Source: an uncultured Bacteroidales bacterium (GTDB taxonomy: Bacteria; Bacteroidota; Bacteroidia; Bacteroidales; F082). From it: DNA of 39,169 nt. Under the pieces are notes generated by a model. The model saw nothing but the letters and a program-made list of their open reading frames with translations. It had not been told where the DNA came from and made no database searches. Both the position numbers and the translations under genes were made by a program. The DNA is taken from positions 1 to 39,169 of the forward strand of contig ONKA01000002.1 in assembly GCA_900318265.1 (NCBI GenBank). The letters run 5' to 3'. Below are positions 23,887 through 31,286 of this stretch, in pieces; position 1 is the stretch's first letter; each line of letters starts with the position of its first letter.

Positions 23887-25197
23887 ATGAAAATGTTGGT
23901 CTTGGTTCCCAAAGTCACAGGTCGTGTGATGTATACATTCGATTTGATGCTCAGTCAGTTGTTGGGTGTTGAATACGATCTGACTGTCGATGTCGAACAG
24001 TTCATGGCTTTTGAGGGACCTAAACTTCACTATGGGCCGCAACGTCATGGTGACGAGCCTTTTGTGAAGGCCGTTGACCTTCTCTTTGAACGCCATATCC
24101 ACGAGCAGTCGTTCCGCACGGTGGCCTTTGAAGGCACGATAGCGCCTTACGCGGTATACGGACAGGGCAATCTCATGCCTTTCGATGTCTTTTCCGCCTC
24201 GTTTTTCTTGGTTTCGCGCTATGAGGAATACCTCTCGCAGGTGCGCGATCAGTACGGACGTTTTCGTGCCGAGTCGTCGTGGATGTTCGAGAACGGCTTG
24301 TTGCAGAAGCCTTTGGTCAACATTTGGACTTTGGCATTAGGGAAGTGTTTGCAAAAGCTATATCCCGACTTGCCAATCAAACGAAAGAAATTTGAGTTTG
24401 TCCCGACCTACGATGTGGATGCCGCTTGGGCCTACAAGAGCAAAGGTCTGTATCGCACGGTGGGCGGGTTTGTGAAGGACCTTGCTTCGGGTGACCGCGA
24501 ACGAATCCGTGAACGTCATCAGGTGTTGCGCGGCAAGCGCAAAGACCCCTTCGACTCTTTTGATTTCCAATTTGAGCTTCAGAAAGAGTTCAAGCTCAAG
24601 CCGATATACTTCATCCTTTGTGGCGAATACGATACCAACGACAAGAACATCTCCATCCGCAAGGCTCCTTTCCAGTCTTTGATCAAGCGCTTGGGCGACT
24701 ATGCCGATGTGGGCATTCATCCCTCTTTCTCCTCCTATCTGGACATTGACAAGTTGAGGATGGAAATCGAACGTCTTTCGGAAGTGCTGCACCGCCCAAT
24801 CACCAAGAGTCGCCAGCATTTCTTGAGGATGAACCTGCCGCGTAGCTATCAGAAACTCATTGAATTGGACATCAGCGACGACTACACCATGGGCTTTGCC
24901 TCGCAGGCAGGATTTCGCGCGGGTGTTGCCGACACGTTCCGCTTCTATGACCTTGAGAACGACATGGTCACTAATCTGCTTGTGCATCCCTTCGCCTTGA
25001 TGGACGGCACCATGCGCGACTACCTCAACCTTGACGTGGAGGCCTCGCTCGACCTTGCCAAGCAACTGGTCGACGAAGTGAAAGCTGTCGGAGGAACGTT
25101 TATCTATCTCACCCACAACGAAACCCTTGGTGGCGAGAAACGCTGGGTCGGCTGGCCTGAGATGTATCGTCGATTGTTGGAAGATATTGTACAATGA
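23887..25197 (+). CDS. Polysaccharide deacetylase-like (NodB-fold) protein
   Basis: This 436-aa protein is probably cytoplasmic, since no signal peptide is seen. ATG 23887 is chosen because the -7 box ends 5 bases before it; the open frame from 23827 runs through the promoter. The C-terminal half resembles the carbohydrate esterase 4/NodB fold: PTYDVDAAW (Asp176 and Asp178 as candidate metal-site residues), VGIHPSFSSY, and a late HPFALMDG / YLTHNETLGG. The N-terminal 150 residues resemble the domain that precedes such folds in Bacteroidota. Its TGA overlaps the ATG of the next gene (ATGA), so the two are translationally coupled and probably modify the same envelope glycan. The substrate is not readable. 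Confidence 0.75.
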   Translation: MKMLVLVPKVTGRVMYTFDLMLSQLLGVEYDLTVDVEQFMAFEGPKLHYGPQRHGDEPFVKAVDLLFERHIHEQSFRTVAFEGTIAPYAVYGQGNLMPFDVFSASFFLVSRYEEYLSQVRDQYGRFRAESSWMFENGLLQKPLVNIWTLALGKCLQKLYPDLPIKRKKFEFVPTYDVDAAWAYKSKGLYRTVGGFVKDLASGDRERIRERHQVLRGKRKDPFDSFDFQFELQKEFKLKPIYFILCGEYDTNDKNISIRKAPFQSLIKRLGDYADVGIHPSFSSYLDIDKLRMEIERLSEVLHRPITKSRQHFLRMNLPRSYQKLIELDISDDYTMGFASQAGFRAGVADTFRFYDLENDMVTNLLVHPFALMDGTMRDYLNLDVEASLDLAKQLVDEVKAVGGTFIYLTHNETLGGEKRWVGWPEMYRRLLEDIVQ

Positions 25198-26120
25198 TTA
25201 ACTATCTCGAACATAACGCCATAGACAAAGCGAAATGGGACGCCCTTATCGCTGAGTGCGGCAACATATACGCCTATTCCTGGTATCTTGACATCGTACA
25301 TCCGGGTTGGGAAGCCCTTGTGGAGGACGACTACCAGTCGGTGATGCCTTTGACGGGCGGGAAGAAGTTTGGCGTGAACTATCTGTTTCAGCCCTATTTT
25401 GTTCAGCAGTTAGGTGTGTTCTCCAAGTCGCCTATGACAGCTGAGATGACAGAGTCTTTCCTAAAAGCCATCCCTTCAAGATACCGTTTTGCCGAGATTA
25501 GATTAAACGAAGGCAATGCCTTTGCGGAAGACATACAAGGTGTTGAATATCATCGGAATGTATTGCTTGACTTGAACCAAGAGTATAATGCCATTCGCGC
25601 CAATTACCACCAGAACACAAAACGCAATCTGGCCAAGGCGGAGAGCAACAATCTGCAGTTGGTCGAAACGGTGATTCCCTATCATGTGGTGGCCTTGTTC
25701 CGCGACAACCGTGGGGCCTTGCTCGACAAGTGGGGCGATGCCGAGTACAATGTGCTGACCCATCTGGCGAAGGTGGCCCAGAAACGTAATGCCGCCTTCA
25801 TGTTGGGCGTGAGCGAGAAAGGGGTTGGGCGGTTGATTTGTGCCGCCATCTTCATGAAAACCAAGGATCGCATCACCTTCTTGTTTTCGGGTCTCACCGA
25901 GGAGGGCAAGCAACGCCAAGCCATGACCTATCTCTTGGATCAGGTCATACAACAACACGCCCACCAACCGATAACCTTTGACTTTGAGGGGTCGGACGAC
26001 GACAATCTGGCGCGGTTCTACCTCGGCTTCGGCGGTAAGGAGACGAAATATCCTTCGTATTGCTTCAACAGACTCTCGCCATTAGGCAAGGCCTTATTGA
26101 AGCTCTGGAAAAAGCGTTAG
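25194..26120 (+). CDS. FemAB/GNAT-like acyltransferase
   Basis: This 308-aa protein resembles the double-GNAT, FemAB-like acyltransferases common in Bacteroidota. Clues are the segment YHQNTKRNLAKAE, the following Phe-Arg-Asp-Asn-rich helix, and a C-terminal core (GRLICAAIFMKTKDRITFLF, then FDFEGSDDDNLARFYLGFG). It has no signal peptide or TM segment. The start overlaps the preceding stop by 4 bases, giving tight coupling to the deacetylase-like protein. A role in attaching an acyl or aminoacyl group to a cell-envelope precursor is inferred from family and context; the substrate is unknown. Confidence 0.72.
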   Translation: MINYLEHNAIDKAKWDALIAECGNIYAYSWYLDIVHPGWEALVEDDYQSVMPLTGGKKFGVNYLFQPYFVQQLGVFSKSPMTAEMTESFLKAIPSRYRFAEIRLNEGNAFAEDIQGVEYHRNVLLDLNQEYNAIRANYHQNTKRNLAKAESNNLQLVETVIPYHVVALFRDNRGALLDKWGDAEYNVLTHLAKVAQKRNAAFMLGVSEKGVGRLICAAIFMKTKDRITFLFSGLTEEGKQRQAMTYLLDQVIQQHAHQPITFDFEGSDDDNLARFYLGFGGKETKYPSYCFNRLSPLGKALLKLWKKR

Positions 26121-26122
26121 CC

Positions 26123-26341
26123 TTATTTCTCGTCCTTGGGCTCTTCTGCTTTTGATTCTTCAGCCTTGGGCTCTTCGGTCTTGGCTTCGTCTTCTTTCTC
26201 TTTAGGCTCGTCATCGGCCCATCTGGTGGCCTCTTTCACTCCAGTCTTGACCGTTTTCAAGAGCGACTTGCCCAAATCAGTGCCTAACGAAGCCCAGTCT
26301 TTACCTACTTTCTTCCAGTTTTCTTTCAAATCGTCTGCCAT
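26123..26341 (-). CDS. Small charged protein of unknown function
   Basis: This 72-aa protein has two parts. Residues 1-42 form an amphipathic, basic helical region (MADDLKENWKKVGKDW...TRWAD). Residues 43-72 are an almost pure Lys/Glu/Pro/Ala tail with EEPKAEE-type repeats. There is no signal peptide or TM segment. It has its own -7 box and converges with the preceding gene, 2 bases apart. I do not recognise a named family. The individual promoter and ordered N-terminus support a real gene. Confidence 0.65.
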   Translation of the reverse strand: MADDLKENWKKVGKDWASLGTDLGKSLLKTVKTGVKEATRWADDEPKEKEDEAKTEEPKAEESKAEEPKDEK

Positions 26342-26394
26342 AGTGTTTGTCCTTTCGTATTTTAATGATGTGTTATGTTGTCATATCAACAATG

Positions 26395-26402
26395 CAAAAG
26401 TA
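26395..26402 (-). promoter_or_regulatory. -7 box of the promoter for the small charged protein
   Basis: Leftward TACTTTTG matches TAnnTTTG, 53 bases before the ATG at 26341. No clear -33 element is visible. Confidence 0.45.
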
Positions 26403-26475
26403 GAAATTATTTGTGAAGCGTGAAGTTTTTTGGAAAAAATAATGGTGGTTTTGTATAAGATTGGTTTCTTTTGCC

Positions 26476-26483
26476 TATTTTTG
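26476..26483 (+). promoter_or_regulatory. -7 box of the promoter for upp
   Basis: TATTTTTG matches TAnnTTTG and ends 20 bases before the ATG at 26504. A TTTTG lies about 22 bases upstream as a possible -33 element. Confidence 0.55.
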
Positions 26484-26503
26484 TGGCAAATACCACCAAC
26501 ACT

Positions 26504-27163
26504 ATGATTAAGATTAACAACCTTGAAAGAACGGATAGCGTCTTCAACCAATACATGGCTGAACTTCGTGATGCCGTCATCCAGCAGGACCGCATGCGCT
26601 TTCGCCGCAACCTCGAACGTATCGGCGAAGTCATGGCCTACGAAATCAGCAAGAGCTTCGAATATGATGATGAAGAGGTGACCACACCGTTGGGCATCAA
26701 GCAAATCCGGACGATGCACGAGCAACCTGTCATCGCCACCATCTTGCGTGCTGGTCTGCCGTTCCACAATGGCATGCTTAGCATGTTCGACCAGGCCGAC
26801 AGCGCGTTTATTGCTGCCTACCGAAAATACGACAAGAACGAGGAAGATTCCGAAATCCGTGTGGAATACTTCTCTTCGCCCGACATCGAGGATCGCATCC
26901 TCATCCTTTGTGACCCGCTGTTGGCCACCGGCGAGTCCATCGTGAAGACCCTGAATGGTTTGATGGAGGATATGATGCCCAAAGAGGTACATATTGCTGT
27001 TGCCGTAGCTTCGCAGGACGGTCTCGACTATGTGGAGCGTACTATGTCGCGCCTGCCCGTCACCATCTGGGTGGGCAGCATCGACGAGGAACTGACGGCT
27101 CGCGCATACGTCGTTCCGGGCATCGGCGATGTGGGTGACCTTGCGTATGGTGAAAAGCGTTAA
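26504..27163 (+). CDS. upp: Uracil phosphoribosyltransferase
   Basis: This 219-aa pyrimidine-salvage enzyme converts uracil and PRPP to UMP and PPi. The PRPP-binding loop DPLLATGES is at 137-145. The uracil-binding C-terminal motif is GIGDVGDLAYG, where GD-x-GD is typical. ILRAGLPFHNGM matches the conserved ILRAG segment. ATG 26504 is chosen over the open frame from 26471 because that frame starts inside the promoter. A transporter gene begins 3 bases after the stop, so the two are co-transcribed. Confidence 0.93.
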   Translation: MIKINNLERTDSVFNQYMAELRDAVIQQDRMRFRRNLERIGEVMAYEISKSFEYDDEEVTTPLGIKQIRTMHEQPVIATILRAGLPFHNGMLSMFDQADSAFIAAYRKYDKNEEDSEIRVEYFSSPDIEDRILILCDPLLATGESIVKTLNGLMEDMMPKEVHIAVAVASQDGLDYVERTMSRLPVTIWVGSIDEELTARAYVVPGIGDVGDLAYGEKR

Positions 27164-27166
27164 GTC

Positions 27167-28519
27167 ATGGCTGAAGAAAAAAAGAAACGCGATGGCTTTG
27201 GCTCGAAGATAGGCATCATTGCCGCTGCTGCGGGCTCGGCCATCGGATTGGGCAATATTTACCGTTTCCCATGTGAGTTGGGCAACAACGGCGGTGCGGC
27301 CTTCCTGTTGGTTTATCTCGCTGTGGTCATTTTCTTGGGCATCCCCGTGATGCTGTCGGAGTTGGTCATCGGTCGCCGCTCGCAGAGCAATGCCGTCGGG
27401 GCATTCAAGAAACTCGCGCCCAAGTCAGCATGGCCGATTGTGGGCTATATGGGCGTGTTGTGTGGATTCATCATCTTTGCCTTCTATTCCACCGTATCAG
27501 GCTGGACGTTGGAATATATCATCAAAGCGGTGAGCAATTCATTCCAAGGCAAGGACTTGGCTGCCATGGAGCAAGACTTTACCGACTTCCATAATATGGG
27601 TTGGCGCAATGTGATGTGGCAGGCCATCTTCATTTTCCTGACAGGTTTTGTGGTCTTCAAAGGGGTGCAAAACGGTATTGAGAGATATGCCAAAATCCTC
27701 ATGCCGCTGCTCTTGGTCATCCTAATCGTGCTGGGCATACGCTCCGTGACGCTCCCAGGGGCCAAAGAAGGATTGTTGTTCCTGTTCCGTCCGGATTTCT
27801 CCAAAATCGATGGCAATGTCCTCATCAGTGCTTTGGGCCAAGGTTTCTTCTCGTTGAGTCTCGGCATGGGAGCACTCATCACATACGGTTCATATATCAA
27901 GAAAAAAGACAACCTGACTTCCACCGCCTTTTCAGTGGTGCTTGCCGACACCTTGATCGCGCTGTTGGCGGGTCTCGTCATCTTCCCGGCGGCGTTCTCG
28001 TTTGGCATCCGTCCGACGGCAGGTATGGGATTGGTGTTCAATACGATACCGATGATCTTCAACCAGATGGCGGGAGGCTATGTCTTCTGCATCATCTTCT
28101 TCGTGCTGTTGGCCATCGCCGCGTTGACTTCCACCATTTCGCTGCTTGAGGTCGTGGTGGCCTACCTCTCCGAGGAGCTGCACATCAACCGCAAGTGGTC
28201 GACGGTGTGGGCTAGTGTTGCCACGTTATTCATTGGTAGTTTTGCCTCCTTGAGTCTGATGGAAAACACGCCCTTTGCCATTGGTGGCAGGACGGTCTTC
28301 GACCTCATGGACTTCGTCTCATCCAATATCCTCTTGCCTCTTGGCGGCGTGTTGATCGTCATCTTCGTGGGTTGGCGATTGGGCAAGGCCAAGTTCTTCG
28401 AGGAGGTGACCAACGAGGGTACCATCAAGGCATCGTTGAAAAAGGTTATCTTCTTTATCATTCGATATCTGGCGCCCATTGCCATTACGATTGTGTTTAT
28501 CAGAGGATTGATTAAATAA
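27167..28519 (+). CDS. Neurotransmitter:sodium symporter (SNF/NSS) family transporter
   Basis: This 450-aa inner-membrane protein with about 11-12 hydrophobic segments has the LeuT fold. The unwound TM1 signature GSAIGLGNIYRFPCELGNNGG, the TM6 motif FFSLSLGMGALITYGSY and the TM8 motif TSTISLLEVVVAYL all match sodium- and substrate-site regions of LeuT-type symporters. It likely imports an amino acid or similar compound with sodium. Position 3 bases after upp suggests shared transcription but does not prove a nucleobase substrate. Confidence 0.92.
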   Translation: MAEEKKKRDGFGSKIGIIAAAAGSAIGLGNIYRFPCELGNNGGAAFLLVYLAVVIFLGIPVMLSELVIGRRSQSNAVGAFKKLAPKSAWPIVGYMGVLCGFIIFAFYSTVSGWTLEYIIKAVSNSFQGKDLAAMEQDFTDFHNMGWRNVMWQAIFIFLTGFVVFKGVQNGIERYAKILMPLLLVILIVLGIRSVTLPGAKEGLLFLFRPDFSKIDGNVLISALGQGFFSLSLGMGALITYGSYIKKKDNLTSTAFSVVLADTLIALLAGLVIFPAAFSFGIRPTAGMGLVFNTIPMIFNQMAGGYVFCIIFFVLLAIAALTSTISLLEVVVAYLSEELHINRKWSTVWASVATLFIGSFASLSLMENTPFAIGGRTVFDLMDFVSSNILLPLGGVLIVIFVGWRLGKAKFFEEVTNEGTIKASLKKVIFFIIRYLAPIAITIVFIRGLIK

Positions 28520-28525
28520 TAGTCG

Positions 28526-28576
28526 GCGTTCCGACGGGCTCAACGGCCGAGGGTCCCTGAGCCTGTCGAAGGGCCC
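28526..28576. repeat. Repeat A inverted pair between transporter and HhH gene
   Basis: GTTCCGACGGGCTCAAC faces GTCCCTGAGCCTGTCGAAGG across a short spacer; the two are imperfect inverted copies of the same core. It occupies most of the 70-base gap and could fold as a hairpin. It is the only clearly intergenic copy of repeat A found. Confidence 0.8.
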
Positions 28577-28589
28577 GAAACCAAAGAAT

Positions 28590-29504
28590 ATGGATTCCTT
28601 GCGCAAATGGTTTTCCTTCAGCAAAGGCGAGCGCGTTGCCATCATCACGATTTTGGCATTGATACTGCTTTTGATCCTGGCCTGCGTGTTTCGTCCGTCG
28701 CGCAAGTCGCTGACTGATGAATCTTTGCACAATCTGGACTCCTTGTTGGCTTTGCGTCAGGCGGCCATCGAGCTGCAACAGCAGCAACAAGCAGAGAAGC
28801 CTCAAGAGGTGGCAGAGTTGCATCCTTTTCCCTTCAATCCCAATACCCTCACGGAAGAAGAATGGCTGCAAATGGGCCTCACCGACCGTCAAGTGCGCAA
28901 CATCATGAACTACAAGGCCAAAGGCGGTAAGTTCTACTCGAAAAACGATTTGGGTAAGCTTTACACTATCAGCGAGGAGGAGTTTGCACAATTGGAGCCA
29001 TTCATTGTGTTGCCGGAGGTGGCGCGGGGTGCTAGTGGCAAAACGTCATCCAAAAAGCAGGAAAAACCGTCTTTTGAAGAGAAAGCCAAGCCGGAAAAGA
29101 AAGCCATTCCCATCGTAGACTTGAACACCGTGGACTCGACCACTTTGGTGGAGTTGCCGCAGATTGGGCCTTACACGGCGGTGCGCATCATCGAGTTCCG
29201 CGAGAAGTTGGGCGGCTTCATCGACAAGGAGCAGCTCCGCGACGTGAAGGGCATGGACGATGCGCGTTTTGCTGCCATTCAACCCTATATCAACCTAGCT
29301 GCGGTTGAGATTCGGAAAGTCGACGTCAACCGTGCCGACTTCAAGACCTTGGTGCATCATCCTTACCTCAACTACGAGCAGGTGAAGCGCATCGTCAACC
29401 AACGCGAGAAGCGCGGCATGATCAAGAACTGGGCGCAGTTGGAGGAACTGATCAAGGAAGAAGGGGAGGTGAACCCACTTTTGGAACAGTATGTGAAGTA
29501 TTAG
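28590..29504 (+). CDS. ComEA-like helix-hairpin-helix membrane protein
   Basis: This 304-aa protein has a short basic N-terminus, one TM segment (about 16-34), a Gln-rich stretch, then three helix-hairpin-helix-type units: about 90-140 (MGLTDRQVRNIMNYKAKGG), about 176-235 (VDLNTVDSTTLVELPQIGPY) and about 244-300 (VDVNRADFKTLVHHPYL). The repeated N-x-x-D-x-x-x-L-x-x-x-P-x-I/L-x-x-x-x-A pattern is that of ComEA-type DNA-binding domains. It is probably anchored in the inner membrane facing the periplasm. A role in DNA uptake is inferred from the family only, as no other competence gene is nearby. Confidence 0.82.
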   Translation: MDSLRKWFSFSKGERVAIITILALILLLILACVFRPSRKSLTDESLHNLDSLLALRQAAIELQQQQQAEKPQEVAELHPFPFNPNTLTEEEWLQMGLTDRQVRNIMNYKAKGGKFYSKNDLGKLYTISEEEFAQLEPFIVLPEVARGASGKTSSKKQEKPSFEEKAKPEKKAIPIVDLNTVDSTTLVELPQIGPYTAVRIIEFREKLGGFIDKEQLRDVKGMDDARFAAIQPYINLAAVEIRKVDVNRADFKTLVHHPYLNYEQVKRIVNQREKRGMIKNWAQLEELIKEEGEVNPLLEQYVKY

Positions 29505-29569
29505 AGGTTTTTTGGAGCGTGAAATAAGTAAAGAATATCGCATTTGATGGTCTCCTAAACCCAAAAAAC

Positions 29570-29704
29570 ATGGAGAACACGGTCTCGAAATACAGCGCCT
29601 ACATCAGGAGCAAGACAGGCATCGAGGAGGTCGGTGACGTGCTGAAAGGCTATGTGGGAGCTGTAAAAGCAGATGAAGCCGCAGGGCAGGAGGAAAAGAA
29701 TTGA
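29570..29704 (+). CDS. Possible 44-aa small protein
   Basis: ATG 29570 opens a frame of 44 codons (MENTVSKYSAYIRSKTG..., ending GQEEKN) in the gap between two larger genes. The composition is protein-like, with a helical first half and a Glu/Ala/Lys tail. It has no recognised family and no convincing promoter of its own, and its 3' end lies 32 bases before the next -7 box. It could also be a remnant of a longer gene. Confidence 0.4.
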   Translation: MENTVSKYSAYIRSKTGIEEVGDVLKGYVGAVKADEAAGQEEKN

Positions 29705-29735
29705 TGCCTTGTCAGCACAAAACTGGAAGATTTCT

Positions 29736-29743
29736 TATCTTTG
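29736..29743 (+). promoter_or_regulatory. -7 box ending 5 nt before the TPR/HTH gene ATG
   Basis: TATCTTTG matches TAnnTTTG and ends 5 bases before the ATG at 29749, the same arrangement as at 23874. The transcript is probably leaderless. Confidence 0.55.
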
Positions 29744-29748
29744 CCGCC

Positions 29749-31131
29749 ATGAAACGCGTCTTGTCCATAGGGTTTTTGATGCTTCTGCTTTTCGTGGTGG
29801 CATGTGGGAATGTGCACCAACACGCCTCGTCCGATGACCTGCAAGAGGCCCAAGCCCATTATGATAGCGGTTTTGTCCTCCTTCAACAGGACAGCATGAT
29901 GGGGGCTTTCCCGTATTTTATTCAAGTGGCCAAAAAACTGGAGTATCTGCCTGAAGACATGACCAATGAAGAGAAGTTGCTTGCCTCGCGTGCCTATTAC
30001 CAAATGGCATACGTGTTTCGGCGAAAGATGGCCAACAACGCTGAAATCGATGCCTTGCGATGGGCATTGGCGTACCAGCGTATGGTTCAAGACACGACTT
30101 GGATGGTGAGATCCAGTTTGGAATTGGCCAGCGCGTTTTCGACTATTAAGGAAACAGATTCCGCGCGCTACTATCACGATTTCGTGACGCCATATCTGGA
30201 CACGGTTTCTGGTGATTTGAACGACTATTTTACTGCCCAACTTGTGTTGTCAGACTTGTATTATGACCGGCACCAGTTTGACTCCTGCTTCATGGTGCAA
30301 CACAACACAATCGCTTTCAAGACACGACGTGGGATGAACGCCACAAATGACTCTGTCAGTCTCGGCATCTGTATGTATCACTCGCCTTATCGCCTCGAAG
30401 CGAAACCATATCTGCTGAAAGTGTTGGATATGCAAACGGGTGACTTGGAACGGAGTGCCATCATGTCGCTGCTTGAACAAATCTATGAAGAGAAGGGAAA
30501 TCCGGATAGCGCTGCATTTTGTCATAGCTTCAACAAGACCTATGTAAAAGCTGAATCGGATAGGGTGAGCGATGGGATGCTCGCCGTAAAGCAATACGAG
30601 AATTACAAGGCCGAGCGTGATGCCCGATTGTCCGCCTTGCGTGAACTGCAACAGGCGCGAAAGGTGAAAGGGTTGAGAATCGTTTGCGTGGTTGCGGCAC
30701 TACTGTTGTTGGCTGGCTTGGCTTTTATTGTCTATCATAGGAATTACAAGAAAAAGGTGGTGGAACAACAAGAGGCCATCAGTCGTGACTTGCAGAAAGC
30801 CCGTGGCACCTTGGAAGCCAAGGAGTTGGAGACATTATTCCTTAAGGCGGAAGCCATCTATAATTCCCGACACAACAATAAGGCCAAACGCATCCTTGAA
30901 GTGTTCAACACGGCCTATCCCGATGCCTTGTCGCAACTTAAAGCCGCTCATCCCGACTTGAACGACACCGAGCTCGACGTCTGCGTGCTTTCCTATTTCC
31001 CTTTCCGCATGAAGGAAATCGCAGACATCCTCGACCTGCGTGAAAACACCGTGTCGAAATACCGCACCGCCATCAAGAAAAAGACGCAAACCGAGAACTT
31101 TGAAAGCCTCTGGGCACCGTTTGTCGACTGA
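29749..31131 (+). CDS. TPR-containing membrane regulator with C-terminal helix-turn-helix
   Basis: This 460-aa protein has three parts. The N-terminus carries a signal with a lipobox-like end (FVVAC, Cys19). A helical, TPR-like region follows to about residue 300. One TM segment (about 308-330, IVCVVAALLLLAGLAFIVY) precedes a coiled coil and a C-terminal helix-turn-helix (about 403-447, DLNDTELDVCVLSYFPFRMK, then EIADILDLRENTVSKYR) of LuxR/sigma-70 region 4 type. This layout is common in Bacteroidota, where an extracytoplasmic helical domain is thought to sense a signal and the cytoplasmic HTH to bind DNA. Targets are unknown; the T9SS cargo genes just downstream are candidates by position. 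Confidence 0.8.
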   Translation: MKRVLSIGFLMLLLFVVACGNVHQHASSDDLQEAQAHYDSGFVLLQQDSMMGAFPYFIQVAKKLEYLPEDMTNEEKLLASRAYYQMAYVFRRKMANNAEIDALRWALAYQRMVQDTTWMVRSSLELASAFSTIKETDSARYYHDFVTPYLDTVSGDLNDYFTAQLVLSDLYYDRHQFDSCFMVQHNTIAFKTRRGMNATNDSVSLGICMYHSPYRLEAKPYLLKVLDMQTGDLERSAIMSLLEQIYEEKGNPDSAAFCHSFNKTYVKAESDRVSDGMLAVKQYENYKAERDARLSALRELQQARKVKGLRIVCVVAALLLLAGLAFIVYHRNYKKKVVEQQEAISRDLQKARGTLEAKELETLFLKAEAIYNSRHNNKAKRILEVFNTAYPDALSQLKAAHPDLNDTELDVCVLSYFPFRMKEIADILDLRENTVSKYRTAIKKKTQTENFESLWAPFVD

Positions 31132-31142
31132 TTTTGCAGGGA

Positions 31143-31172
31143 TTTTTCCATCTTTTTTATGGAAAAATTTTT
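31143..31172 (+). terminator. A+T-rich terminator-like hairpin
   Basis: TTTTTCCAT pairs with ATGGAAAAA around a T-rich loop, followed by TTTTT, 11 bases after the regulator stop. The stem is A+T-rich and so weak. Confidence 0.45.
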
Positions 31173-31255
31173 ATTAATTGGTTGATTATCAATATCAAGT
31201 CTTGGAAAAAATATGGATTAGGCCATGGAATTGGCTTTTTTGGCGATATTTTCAT

Positions 31256-31264
31256 ATAATTTTG
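31256..31264 (+). promoter_or_regulatory. Possible promoter for the GLUG-repeat gene
   Basis: TATAATTTG resembles TAnnTTTG with one extra base, 22 bases before the ATG at 31287, with TTGG about 21 bases upstream. Confidence 0.35.
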
Positions 31265-31286
31265 CGGAAACATAAAAGTTACGACC

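Noticed and set aside
31130-31286. A tRNA or small RNA gene in the A+T-rich gap
   Set aside because: No cloverleaf or conserved tRNA box is visible; the gap is explained by a weak hairpin and a probable promoter.
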